The notes under the pieces: model-generated
Told to the model about the DNA's origin: nothing
What the model saw: the letters and a program-made list of their open reading frames with translations, nothing else
The model's database searches: none
In this document: positions 35,906-47,700 of the stretch, one piece after another
Layout of the letters: each line of letters starts with the position of its first letter
Position numbering within the stretch: position 1 is the first letter of the stretch
Translations under genes and position numbers: made by a program
DNA from: Synanceia verrucosa
Taxonomy: Eukaryota; Chordata; Actinopteri; Perciformes; Synanceiidae
Length of the DNA stretch: 64,000 nt
Direction: 5' to 3'
NCBI GenBank assembly: GCA_029721515.1
Contig: CM056556.1
Location: forward strand, 11,614,098 to 11,678,097

Positions 35906-36792
35906 TAAATCTGAACATTTTAGCATTAATGTTTATTGTTACTATTTCTTTCTTTAATAATTCTTCATCACATGTGTAGCAAATTAAACTGTCAACATCC
36001 AACCTATTGTTTTTTTTAGACATTTTTTTAGCTGCATGGACTGGATATTTTTCAGAATGCAGCTTTTAATTGATAGTAAACACAGAGATTCTAGGTGGAA
36101 ATTATACAAATTCATCCAATAACATACTAACATAACATAGTAACATATTGATACTGACAAGCCCATATACTATTCCTTACAGCGTTTCTGGAGGACGTTT
36201 TAATCCACTAACTGGCGTTCTGCCGTACCACCATCCACCAGGGAGTACGTTTTTAGTAAGGCTACTCCCCTTGCACCCTCAGTAGTATCTCACTGTATAA
36301 AGTCATCCAGATCAGCTGTCTGCTAATACAGTTCGACTCTTCTAGTTACATCATTAAAGCAAAACAGGTCACTCTAGAATATCACCCCAACGGCATGAGT
36401 ATCCTTGAATTGACCCTTGATAATCCAAGATGCCGCTCATAGAAAATGCTCAGCTGCTCTATACTGTAGAGGGTGTGGTGATTTGAACAGTTGGTAGGAG
36501 TAGCCAAAAGCTTTCTTGGTAAATGACAATGTCAAAAGAGGCTGACGTGCTGCTAATGTGGCCGTACATGTACATTGGATACACAACGCATGTAAACCCC
36601 AGCCTGGAAAAACATGTACGGGTGTACTGTGAGGTCCCTTCACCCTTCAGCCACTGTGTTGGAGTAACATTAAACGTACCTGTGTGAAACAGCCATGTCA
36701 CAGCTCATAAAACATCTTGACACAAGTGCAGCAGCACACACACAGCAGGGCAGCCTGGCTGTGAAGGAGTCATGTCCTTCAGTCAGGGGACG

Positions 36793-36811
36793 CTCCTCCT
36801 CCTCCTCCTCC
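36793..36811. repeat. (CTC)n trinucleotide tract
   Basis: Six consecutive TCC/CTC units before CATGCTGCTG. Confidence 0.9.
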
Positions 36812-37542
36812 ATGCTGCTGTCTTGGAGAATGTGTAAGTGCCAGGTGAGGATGACCTCAGCAGACAGGCAGGTGTCAAGGGAATATTTTAACATGGATCC
36901 ATAAAAGAGCAATTTTTTTTTTCTTTTAATCAGCAGGGTAAAAGATTAATGAGCGGGCAAGATTTAACAAACTTGAGCAAACTGATCATTATGGAGCATC
37001 CCCTGCCTCCTCTGCCAGTCTACAGTAAACCATCAGTGGCTGCATCCCTGCATGCACTACAGCCTCGCACAGCTTTGATGATGAGCCCATCCAGATAACA
37101 TTCAGGTCAAGTCCAAGTTACAGTACAGAGACATCAGCAAGGGTGCTGGAGCTGGGCGGCTATAATTCCGCCTAAACATTTAACATGCAGAAACAACAAC
37201 GCCAAACAAGTAGGTCAATGAAATATTCATCTTATCACCTCTTATCAGTCAATGTCAAGAGCAGTCAGTCACACATTAGGCTTATAATAACGCACCGGAT
37301 GAAGCGAATAGCCTGGCGTTAAATCCAAAGAAGCGCAAGGAGATGGTGAAGTTGAACACATCACACTCATCATGTGAAAAAGAAGGGAAAAAAGGTGTTA
37401 ATATGAAATGTTTCCAGCGCTTCTGCTGAGCTGAACATGGAGCGGGTCCGCCTCCCTGTAGTGAGGAGCAGCTCCTCCAACAACAGCGCCAGGCTCCCAG
37501 CAAACACACCAGACAAGCAAAGACACGAAGGCGAAATCCTAC

Positions 37543-37600
37543 CTGATGTCTGTCACTCGTTAATGCATGCGACCTGGTTTGGATGGGAACTAAGCGACAC
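37543..37600 (-). other. tln2: Candidate tln2 non-coding exon 1 (right limit unknown)
   Basis: On the minus strand ACATCAG/GTAGGA is a good donor at the 37543/37542 border, inside the CpG-rich patch. Spliced to the acceptor at 9031 it would give a 28.5-kb first intron. Only the donor is visible; the transcription start cannot be placed and could be anywhere up to about 37800. Confidence 0.25.
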
Positions 37601-37640
37601 ACACACTCACACACACATACACACACACATGCATACACAC
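37597..37640. repeat. Interrupted (AC)n microsatellite
   Basis: AC runs are broken by TC, AT and GC units. It lies inside the CpG-rich patch. Confidence 0.9.
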
Positions 37641-37800
37641 CGCAAGCGGGTCAGCTCAGCCAGCCTGCTGCCTCCTCCACGGCATCAAGCCCCTCCTCGT
37701 TTACCGTACAGTGGAGAGAGATGAGGAGGAAAAAAAGAGAAAGAGAAAAAGCACCGCATATCTATGGGCCGACAGAAAAAAGGAAGCGGCGTCACAGTCA

Positions 37801-40200
37801 TCCATGGCTTGTGATAACCACAGATCGAGATGGGTTTAAAGGATCAACTGTGAGCAATCCTGCTGGATAGACTAAACCTGGAAATCAAGATGACCGAACG
37901 ACTGAGTCCACTCTTATTTTGAAAAGGCTTTGAATTTGTGCAGTGAGGTGGGCAACACCTGAATATTTATATACAGTCTATAGCTACACCTGCCGAGAGC
38001 GTGTCAGCAGACCTACCAGCAGGTTAGGTCAGTCCATTCACATGGGATCTGGTTACAACTGAGATCATGTCTACAGCAAAACAAATAACACAACAGCACC
38101 CATGTAAACCGAATGGCATCCAGAAAATAACATGTTTTATTTTAAATAAAGGGTGATATTCATAAAATATGTGCTTTAATTGGGTTTACAGTTTTTGTGA
38201 GATTTGTGACAATTTCGGGGCATTTCATGTTTCAGACTAACATCTCCCCCTCAGTTTATCATCACAGTGGGTGTACTGTTATTTTTTTTATAATCTGAGC
38301 TTTTACTGCCCCCTAATGGAGATTAGAGGATGCAAGGCTAAACTTGAAGTCAGGAGCTGACAGTGTTTATTAACTGCATGTCAGTAGGTACTATTCATAT
38401 TTCATAACTCCAAAAATCAGAAGTGGATGCATCATCTGTCCCCATGGTCTGCAGAGATAGGTTTTGCTTACATATTTCCCTTCTTCTTTATCTCAGAAAA
38501 TGCTGACTTGCTTCCTAAAATCAATATTGTTGATGACAACCAGACAACAATACTTTGTCATTTAAACTGCGTGCCTATTGCCAATTATTGCATTGCATTG
38601 CATTAAAAAGAGGTAAAACTGTACTCATAATTTTAATGCAGAGCAGATATAGCCGATGTGCTGATCAACTTTAGTTTATCGTATTAATTTTTGTATAAAT
38701 AAGAGTTAATATTTAACTTTATTGCATTCATAACCTTGGTTTTTGAGATGTTTGAGTGGTACATGACCTGAACATTTTGGAAAAACATTTCTGAGAAGTT
38801 CCACCATTTAGGACATGTTCCTGGTGTATTGTTAGCACAGACATCATTATGCCCTTTAGTGCCTGGTTACACATCGTAACCAAGATACTCCACTTGAACC
38901 TTGGCCAGTGTGTTGCTTTCTGACAGCATCCCTCTGCTCTCCCAAAACCACTTTTAAATGAGGGTGAAGGAAAGCAGAGGGACAAATTTAAAAGGATATT
39001 CCTTGTTGCATCAACAAGGAATTCTGTGTTACTTTACACAGAAGACAACAAGCAGAACTGACAGGTTTGTCTCTTTTTCAGTTGTAGTTTCTGTTTAAGT
39101 CTGTACCAAGGTGTTTCTTTGGCACATGCTAGATACTCAGTAAGTGCAAAGTTGCAGTGTCTCCAGTGAAGACTTGAATGAATACGGCTTTCTGTCACGC
39201 ACTGTGATGATAAATCATAATACACCTGTTTCATGTGCCTCCACAAGAGGGAAGCACTGGCATGACAATGTTTCCATAAAGGTCAAAGACCTAAGAAACA
39301 ATGTTCAGTCAGTGTGACCAAATATAAATCAATTCTGTGTCCTTTTTAACGTGGATGTTGACTTTTCAAAAACCACATCTCTGATAAAGAGACATCATGA
39401 TCTGCCCTGCCAACACTGCAGTTCTTCACTCATGGTTAAATGTTTGATGATGAATGAATATACTCTATTTACAGTGCACACATACATATAGAAAGTAAAT
39501 ATGACATTCATTATTCACCTCCGCATGATGTCATTAAATTTCCAAGATCCAAATATATCAGGCTGAATGACAGGGAAGTTTGAGTTTTCCAAATACAGCA
39601 ATAAAAAAAAACTAGAGTAAAAAATATGATTGAAGCACTTCAAAAAGCAGATATACAATATACTGATCACAGATTCAACTGATGGCACATATATTTAAAT
39701 ACCACAAGGCCTTCAGTAGGAAGTTATTGAGAGATTGGTGTGTAGCACAGTAAACCCCAGTCCAGCTCTATCCCTTGAGCTTCCTTGAAAAGGGCAATGG
39801 CACTACAAATGTTCTAAAATTATTTAGAATTATTATCTTATCAGATCACCTTGTTTATGTTCACAGAGCAAGGTCACACCCGTCATCTAATTTAAATGAA
39901 TGGAAAACAAACACCTGAATCAAAAGCCTGCCAATTGCTTCAAAACAGTTGTTCACTTTCAAAGTAGTGAGCTTATCTCACTACACAGTAAAGCAGTTAC
40001 TACAGGGGCATTGAGCCGTGTTGTGGTTTGGATATTTCCATGGGAACCAGCGGTCAAGGAGAGAGGGAGGATCCTGTTCGAGCAGCACGGGTGGGGGGCG
40101 TGTGTTACATGCACTGGTTTCCTGCTTCATTTAAACTGTCTTCATCTTTCAAACAGTCACAGATGCGTGGGTCTGGACAAGAGACAACCTCTATCTGCTG
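37801..40200. other. Interval between the CpG-rich patch and c2cd4
   Basis: No coding exon. The notable features are the CTCF-like site at 38306-38319 and a (GCATT)n stutter near 38588-38604. The 114-residue frame at 39900-40244 ends before the c2cd4 splice donor and resembles nothing; part of it may be c2cd4 5' UTR. Confidence 0.6.
38306..38319 (-). promoter_or_regulatory. Near-consensus CTCF core motif
   Basis: The plus strand CTGCCCCCTAATGG matches the reverse CTCF core SYGCCMYCTRSTGG at 13 of 14 positions; the mismatch is A at the second S. It sits between the candidate tln2 start region and c2cd4, where an insulator would separate divergent genes. Confidence 0.35.
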
Positions 40201-40309
40201 TCAAGAGCCCCTCAGAGATTTCTGACAAGAGCTTGACCTTTTAGCCGGAGCTTTCAGCCCATTCCATCCAGGACATATTTGTGGATTATCCATATCTTCA
40301 GATTATAAG
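40201..40309 (+). other. c2cd4a: c2cd4 candidate non-coding exon 1 (3' end visible)
   Basis: The sequence ends at the strong donor ATAAG/GTAAGA (intron from 40310). With the acceptor at 40415 it gives a 106-bp intron, a normal short fish intron. Mammalian C2CD4A/B also have, as I recall, a non-coding first exon with all coding in exon 2. The left limit given is arbitrary because no TATA box or start site was recognised. Confidence 0.5.
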
Positions 40310-40442
40310 GTAAGAAGTTTATTCAAGTAGATGACATGCTTTTCTTTTCTATAACAGAGATTTTGTGTTAGAGAACAATGCTGCAACTTACAAGCGTATG
40401 TGTTTGGTTTTACAGAATTTCCTAATTTCTACCAGTGGACCC

Positions 40443-41789
40443 ATGTGGGTGGTGGAGAAGATCCGTGTGTCAGTTGAAAGATCTAACCTGCCTATCCCAT
40501 CAGCAGAGCTTAGCTTTAAAATCGGTGACATCATGTTTGGAGAAAAAGGCGACAAACCAAAAAGGATTTCCCTCTGTCCTAACGTCATCACCCCGGATAA
40601 CATCCCGGAGTTCTGCATCCCCCCAACGATTCCATCCCTGCACGAAATGAAGAATACGGAGCAGAGCCGAGCTGCTCGCCCCGTCAAGGTGTCTCCCTGT
40701 GAGAGGGCTGGCCCTGAAAGAGAGGCGACATATTATGAGTCCATGAACCCACACATCATCCAGGTGGAGAGTGTGGATGAGAGCCCCTGTGATGGCTGCA
40801 GCGATGAGGAGACCACCAACGCAGATCCCCAGAGCCAGGCTGCCTTGTCCCTTCCACACATGGCCAAAGCTCAGACCTGCTATGGCTTTTGCACCTTGCT
40901 GGAGAGTCCCCACACCAGGAGAAAGGAGTCACTCTTCCACTCTGATCCTGGCTCCTCTCCTCTGCTGCTGCCCAGGAGTCGATCCAGCGTTTGCTCCAAA
41001 GTCTCCCCGTCCACCTCTCCCTCCTCCTCTCCTTCCTCATTCAGCCTGAACACCCTGACCTCAAGGCTTTCCCCGAGAGGATATGCCCTGAACTGGCAGG
41101 CCGCTGTGGACAGCGACACCACTTCCTCTACTGAATCCTCTCCTTTCAGCTCACCACTGCTGACCAGGTGCCCTGGCAAGTCTTCCCTCTTTAAAGCGCT
41201 GAGCCATGAACTGCTGTTGTCAAGGAACATGAGGAAGGCAATGGTATCCAGGAACAATTCCCTGTCCACAGATGAAGGCAGCTCCACAGACAATAGCCCC
41301 AATGTCATGAGGAGGGCATCAGACGGGTTAGCTGAAGGGCTGCCGAGCAGCTACAGCCTTGCGCCACCCAACATCTTCCCCATGGATTTGACTCTGCACA
41401 GAGAGAGGGTAATGAATGAAAGGATGGCACCCATTGGGAAAGACGGCAGCCTAAGAATCTCAGCAGAGTACTGCCCGGACAACCAAAGACTACGGGTTCG
41501 ACTGATCAGTGTCGAGGGCCTCTATCCACTCTCTGTAGACCCCAAGATTATCAACTGCAGTGTCAGCCTCTCTCTAGTGCCCGGAAAAGTCCAGAAGCAA
41601 CGCAGCACAGTCATCAAAAAGAGCCGTAATCCGATCTTCAATGAGGATTTCTTCTTTGATAGTATCTCAGAGGAAGACCTCAGCCAGCGGTCCCTTCGCT
41701 TTAAAGTGGTGAACAAAATGTCCACCCTGAAAAGAGACTATCTCCTGGGTGACTGTGATTTGCCTCTTTCAAGCATTGTGACATCCTAA
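40443..41789 (+). CDS. c2cd4a: C2 calcium-dependent domain-containing protein 4 (C2CD4A/B type)
   Basis: A 448-residue protein in one exon. It starts MWVVEKIRV, matching the MWCLERLRL start of C2CD4A. Family motifs follow in order: NVITPDNIPEFCIPP (47-61), DPQSQAALSLPHM (128-140) and YGFCTLLESPHTRRKESL (147-164). A Ser/Pro-rich disordered middle (about 165-330) leads to a C-terminal C2 domain (about 336-448, LRISAEYCPDNQRLRVRLIS to the end). Mammalian C2CD4A/B are nuclear proteins (NLF1/2) induced by inflammatory cytokines in endothelium and linked by association to islet function. The position beside tln2 favours the A/B group over C or D; A versus B orthology is not resolved, so the symbol is provisional. 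Length is above the mammalian A/B forms (about 360-370). An upstream in-frame ATG at 40398 lies in the proposed intron; 40443 is the first ATG in the exon, though its Kozak context (C at -3) is weak. Confidence 0.95.
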   Translation: MWVVEKIRVSVERSNLPIPSAELSFKIGDIMFGEKGDKPKRISLCPNVITPDNIPEFCIPPTIPSLHEMKNTEQSRAARPVKVSPCERAGPEREATYYESMNPHIIQVESVDESPCDGCSDEETTNADPQSQAALSLPHMAKAQTCYGFCTLLESPHTRRKESLFHSDPGSSPLLLPRSRSSVCSKVSPSTSPSSSPSSFSLNTLTSRLSPRGYALNWQAAVDSDTTSSTESSPFSSPLLTRCPGKSSLFKALSHELLLSRNMRKAMVSRNNSLSTDEGSSTDNSPNVMRRASDGLAEGLPSSYSLAPPNIFPMDLTLHRERVMNERMAPIGKDGSLRISAEYCPDNQRLRVRLISVEGLYPLSVDPKIINCSVSLSLVPGKVQKQRSTVIKKSRNPIFNEDFFFDSISEEDLSQRSLRFKVVNKMSTLKRDYLLGDCDLPLSSIVTS

Positions 41790-41811
41790 ACCTAAGTACT
41801 TCCTCAACTGT

Positions 41812-41836
41812 TTATTTATGTATTGAATTATTTATT
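41812..41836 (+). promoter_or_regulatory. AU-rich element in the c2cd4 3' UTR
   Basis: TTATTTATT at 41828-41836 is an exact UUAUUUA(U/A)(U/A) nonamer; TTATTTATG at 41812-41820 matches 8 of 9. They begin 23 bp after the stop codon. Such elements mark short-lived mRNAs bound by TTP or HuR, consistent with the inducible expression known for C2CD4A/B in mammals. Confidence 0.55.
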
Positions 41837-42397
41837 TTCATTTTTGCATTGTATTGTGTTTTCATAAATTATGTCTCTGCAGAAAGAGTTTTTGCCACTT
41901 TTTTTAACATAACAATGGATAAAATTAATTTCAGAAAATCAAAACACACCAATGAAAAGTCAATCCTATCTTGTGCTTATAAACAAGCACAAACATGTTG
42001 ATATGGTGATTCACAGCATTTTGGTGTGTTAATGTGGCTGCAGCATCAGCTGGCGTGACACAAGCGCTGTCTCATATTTCTTCTAAGCCTGTTGTTTTCC
42101 TCCTGACCTTTCAGATGATTAAAAATATCACTAGAAACCAGACACATTAGAGGGGGGAGTATGCATAATTTCAATAAGTGCACAAAAGAATCTGCAATTT
42201 CCTCCAACTATGATACAGAATACTTTACTGTTATACTTCCTGAAGACAGAATAACAACTGAAACTGAGAAATCCACTTCCTACAGGTTGAATAGCATGTA
42301 GATATGGTCAGGGTTCTCATACAAGGCCAGGTAGTGTTTTTTTTTTTTTTTTAACGTTTACTACATTTGCATTGACACTATGCTACCCTCAGTTCTG

Positions 42398-42403
42398 AAT
42401 AAA
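42398..42403 (+). terminator. Candidate poly(A) signal for c2cd4
   Basis: AATAAA lies 609 bp after the stop codon and is the first canonical hexamer I found downstream. A second lies at 42635-42640. The cleavage site is not identifiable. Confidence 0.4.
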
Positions 42404-44729
42404 AACATCAATCAGTCCTGGTATTACAAATGAAACAATGATGTGTAGAATTTAACTGTCTATCACCTCAAACAGGCCCTTTTTTCAGAAAACTACAGAG
42501 CAAAACACAATCTATTTATGTCGAAGACAAAAAAACACCATCTCTCTATGCAATATACATACATGTTTACTCAACTGAACAGAGCAGGAGCTCTTAATGT
42601 AGACTCCAGGCGCGTATATCCTGCTGCTTTCAGCAATAAAGATCAGGCTTAAAAGCAGCTGCTGCCACTATAGCGCCTAGTTAATGATTAATAGGTTTCT
42701 CAGTGCTCAGGATAGCTCTGATAGGGGAATGACAACTGCTGGTAATACAGTATATGACAAAACAACACACAATAATGTGAGGAACTGCTTAGAAATAGCT
42801 GTTTCTGCCAGAGCTATAATAATAACCTGCTGGGAGTTTGGATTTAAAGCTCAGTGTCTGTGATGATACATGCTTTATAATGCAAATATTTTACTGGATT
42901 TTACAGTTTGGATTGTGCCACTAAAAAAAAGGCTTTGGATAAATATAGCTCATGATCCACTTTCAGCTTGAACTACAGATTCAGTGTAGCCAAAAAGACC
43001 TGCAATCCCTCTCAATTGTTTTGATGGAAATAAAGGTTTTGTGTTTCTACAATACGGGGCCTAATGCACGCTTTCATGTTACTGTAATACACAGGATGCA
43101 TCTCATTTCTGACAAAGAAACATCCTACGTAGACATCCTACATTTTTTTCAAAGACACCTCTCTGAAAAGGATGTGTTTCCATGTTGTGTGAGGAGGCTG
43201 ATACTGTTGGACACTTTTGTATTGAGTGTTGACTCAGCTGTGAAATACCCTGTAATAAATGAGAATTACCCGTGATTCCCCTTGCTGGTCAGCCACTGAT
43301 AGGATTCGGAGGGATTTCCACTGATCTATCTTTGTTCAAAAATAGCAAAAGCACTGGTTTTATAGAGCGCATTGGTCACAGCAGCATTTAGGGCCTTGAT
43401 CCAAGCTGGTGCTGCCCGAATAAAAATGTTATATATCAATGGGAACTGAATAAAAGCATCAAATAACAAATTGTTAGCAATTCATATCATTCCTGGAAAA
43501 CAGTGTGTCTTCAGGACTCAATTTGAGCTGGGATGCGTGTAGGTCAAGGCAATAAAGCCATCACTTTTTTTTCAAAACTATTCCACCTTGCTACCTTTTC
43601 TAGGAAACAGAAATTACATTCAGTCATCTCAAAAACATGCTGCAGCACTGTGAATTGGAAATATGAGGCTGTAGCTGTGTTTTGCACTTAGTGCTGATTA
43701 CTAGAAGTGATTTTATATTATCTGTAGGAAACATCTGTCTCCCTCAGAGCTGTGCATCATGAATGCAAACGTGCAACAGGGGAAGGGCACTGGCTCAACC
43801 TCAAGGGCCTGAAAACAGTTGCCTGGTTACCTTCATTCACCGGGACACCATTTACAATTTCAAAGTAATGAGGTGGCATTGCTCGACAACTACATTTAGA
43901 GGTGGTCAGGTATGCTTCAATATGTTCTACATCTATTCAGCTCTCTGTTTGCTGGGAAACCTATTCACTGCTCTCTGGTTTCTTGAATTGGAAAGAAAAT
44001 GTTTTCAGAGCAAACTCTCCCCTTCCCCTACCATATCTAACTGGCCTGTTTTACGGCTTACATTGTAAATGAGTGTGTTCAAACCTGTTTCCTTATCTCA
44101 TTTTTTGTTTTACCAGGTTCTTATATTGTGCCAAAACATATAACATACTGTACTGTACACCTTAAAATGTCACTGTAAACACAACAGTAGGTCCCTTAAC
44201 CCACCTTCTCATCACAACAGCTTCAGACTTGGAGTGACAAAGGCTTTTGGACCTCTTTTGTCATTTGTTATTGAACCTCTCAGTGCAATCAATCAATCCT
44301 GTGAAAACGGCCTTCAGATGTCACAGGCATAATGTAGACAGGACAAAGTATTCAGATGTCTAACAGTGATGGAACAGAAAGCAACTTCTCATCTTAATAC
44401 ATACTGCATACATACACACCATATTTACTTACCATACCAGAAAAATAAAGCCAGACTAGATCACTTAATCAACTTACCATCAAATTACTTGATTTAAAGA
44501 GGTCAAAATGTTCCATGATGTCAGTGGTGATACTGTGAGTGACTTCTTTTCAGGGTCATGACATCACAGTTTATGGCCCCTCTTTTGAAACTAGTAAACA
44601 AAGCCTTCAGTGTTCAGCTTTGCGCCAGATTAGTGGAAGTAATGAGCAGACCATACGCTATATTGTAGCTGCGTCATTAGGCTGTGTGAGGACACATCAT
44701 GTAAGATGAAACCAGACCTGACTGAAGCA

Positions 44730-44765
<36 letters not shown>

Positions 44766-47700
44766 CTGAAAGCCTGATTATCCTCCAAACTCACTGGAAC
44801 ATTTAATTAAGGCAAGACAATAAAAAAATCAAATTCACTTATATTTTTAACATCATAGTGGGCTTTCTAAAATTACTGAATGACAGTACTTGTGTGCTGA
44901 GCTGATTGGTATGACCAACAAAAGTGATTTTATGGTTTCATTAAAAATATGATTTGACTAAATATACCTCACCTTATTGACATTTCCAGTGTCACAATGA
45001 CTCATTCATTCTACCTCTGTCTAGTCGGTTAACAGCGTCTATTTATCAATGGCACAAAATCAACCTGATGCAACAGCCTGACATATTGTTATCTGTATAG
45101 AAATTCCCAGTTTACGATAAGGCCGAGAACACACATCAAGCTGTATCTGCACGTAGCAGACTCATCACTTAGCCTGTGCACCTGCCCTGTGTTACACAGC
45201 CCTCTCAGGCACCTCAGGCACTGCATGGAGCCGAGTTCAACCGTGACCTGTTCAGTACATAACAACCAAAAATACTGTAGGCTGGACTTCCTCAAATCTG
45301 ATCAGACTTATATAAACAGAACCGAGGTGTCTGAACTTGCTAAACCCTGCTCTGTTTCGTAGGTGCTATTTGACTACTGGGTATCTTGACAGTACGTCAG
45401 TGAAAAGTGGAAGCTAATAATAACTCATCATAAGGCCTTTTGTAACACATCAGTTGTGTGTGTTAATTTCTCAGTTGCCCCCGGTGACACTGTATGTCCG
45501 ATCACACTTGCACAGGCACATGCTGATGGGATGGTTAAATGCATTAGGACAATCAGGACAGGGCTTGCACAATGTTGTCTGAATAGCCATTAAACAATTA
45601 GGCAAACAGTCTGCAGTTCATGCGCAGTCAGGAAAAGCTGGATTTGTTTGATTAAAGCAAACTTTAGACCATCTTCACAAATGTGAACACAATTAGTGAC
45701 TGCATACAGAACATGTAATGTAAAATAATAACTAGTGTTTAAACTCAAATTAAAATAAACTGTGCATGATTAAGCAATGCGCATGGAAAGATGACACTCT
45801 CTTTCCGCCTGTCTTTCTGTGTGTTTTTACCTCTTGCAATAGCGCCCTCCACTCCCATGGCAACGAGGCCCAGCTCCGGGGGAAACCATGGAGATCCTGC
45901 CTTTCATGTGTAAGATGCTTTTATTTCAACACATAAGTTGACAGAGGCTGTCCCAGTCTGTTTGATTTCAGATGCGTCTCAGCTTCAGTCATGGTGCTGC
46001 TTGCATCCAGAGCCAGCTGTCCATGGAGCCTTCCTGTGCATCTAAAATGAAGTGGGGGGGCAAAGTCTGGATTACACAGTGTGAATACTCCATGCTATTC
46101 TGAGACAAACATGCATATACATGTCTGTGTAATCACTTTTTCACATTTAAAATTGAGTTCATATTTTGATATACAAAGAGCTCTATATCTCAATCCACCA
46201 ATCAAGTATCAAGCCTCTTTGTAAACCTTAATTCATCTGTTGTCCTTTCAAATTAAATGACAAACAAATAAAATCTCACTTTAGATCAAAACTACTTGCA
46301 TTGTATGATTATGGTCATTATCCAGTATGTTTTGTCCTCCCAGTCTGGCGCTAGATCACTCTCCCTTAGAGAGGGTGGCGATAAGACACATCTAGGTCTA
46401 TCCGTGTCATTTTAACTGTCCTACTTACGATGATCCACTTACACAACCAACATCCAAACCGCAGAGGGGCCCACAGTCCCGACTACTGGTTTGTCCTTGA
46501 CTTTGAGATATTATAAAAGTTGTGGACTTCAGAGCAATTTTTTATTTATGGAGAGTCGATTTATGATCTCATCCTAAATCATTTGCCAGTTCAATTACCA
46601 TACATTAGGGGAGAAATTGAAGGTCAGTCTAGTTCCACATACACCAAATTCACTGAACTGTCATTTTCATTTCAATGAACCAGGGAGAGAGATAAAGCTC
46701 TTATTTAGCTGATGCACAGGCTTTCTTGCTTGCATTTTGCAAGAACCAACTAATTATTTTAAGGAACAGCAGTGACTTAAAACCGACTCCATAAATAAGG
46801 AAAACCTTGCCATTATTCACAGAAGTGCAATAAGGATTTCTTCAGTTCATCTTCCATCAGCACTGTTACACAACCCTATCCTGGTCACTGGTATGGTCAT
46901 CTCATACTTTAGTGTACATTTAATGGCAACACCTTAACTAAGAAATATTCACATCCTCAATATTGTATAACTTGAAGCCAAATGAGTGGGACAATCAATT
47001 CCCACCAGTGCATGGACATACTGTATCGTCATATGATTCATAATAGGGCTGTAAATATAACTCAGCATCAGGGACGATAGATAACAAATGGTCCACAGCT
47101 TCTAGTCACGTTATTTGACCGAGGGTAAACATGGAAGCTAGGTGATGGGTCTTTGTTTGCCAATTTGGTTTACAGGGCAACCATCTGATACAGACCTGGG
47201 TAAATTGTAGTGTCATTTTGTCCAAGTGTTTCACAACCAGCAGCACTGAAGAAAGAGATTGAAGGTTGAATTTAACCATGAAACATTCATGCTTCAAGCT
47301 CTGAGACTGCACTTTCAAGTTGGCATAAGCCTCATTTTGCATGGGAGACAGTGTCAGAGAATATAACAGTTGCAATAAATCTGATGCAGGAAGAATTGGC
47401 TGCTTTTTGAAGTGCTGATACTGCTCTGATAAATGTCTCAACTTTGGTTGTAAGCAAGGCGTTGCTTCAGTTGTTGATGTTGAGACTGCAGAGACTAAGG
47501 TGTCATGGGGCGGGTTAGAAAAATGACAGCTTGTGGGTGCAGCTTTTTTTTTTTTTTAACCACAATCCATGTTCTGTTTCAATTAGGTATCTCTGGATAG
47601 GTATTCTTGTATCAGTGTGTCAAAATTATGTCTTGCACCAAGGGACTAATAAGACAATTATCCTTTATATTGCAATATGAATTTCAAATATTTCTTTTTC

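Larger units (their letters stand above)
27721..37260. other. Non-coding interval
   Basis: No supported coding exon. It contains a (GA)n microsatellite at 31136-31163, a possible old repeat at about 35676-35905 bounded by TGGTTGACTAAC and TAGTAGACTAATTAAC, and a (CTC)n tract at 36793-36811. Frames here are short and unlike any protein I know. Confidence 0.65.
37261..37800. promoter_or_regulatory. CpG-rich patch, candidate tln2 promoter region
   Basis: I count 23 CpG dinucleotides in 540 bp, well above the visibly CpG-depleted flanks. It lies about 2.6 kb left of c2cd4 exon sequence and contains a minus-strand splice donor at 37542. A CpG-rich start site with a non-coding first exon, facing away from c2cd4, is what tln2 needs. 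It might instead serve another transcript. Confidence 0.4.
41790..42403 (+). other. c2cd4a: Probable c2cd4 3' UTR
   Basis: AT-rich sequence from the stop codon to the first AATAAA, including the AU-rich element and a poly-T run near 42338-42352. The extent is inferred from the hexamer only. Confidence 0.4.

Noticed and set aside
39241..39254. Third CTCF-like motif CCACAAGAGGGAAG
   Set aside because: Only 12 of 14 positions fit and the missing C is in the core.
39900..40244. 114-residue frame upstream of c2cd4
   Set aside because: It stops before the donor at 40310 and matches nothing. More likely promoter or 5' UTR sequence.
40365..40442. Upstream extension of the c2cd4 frame by 26 codons
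   Set aside because: It begins with GTG, not ATG, and lies mostly inside the proposed 40310-40415 intron. Family proteins start MW-, matching the ATG at 40443.
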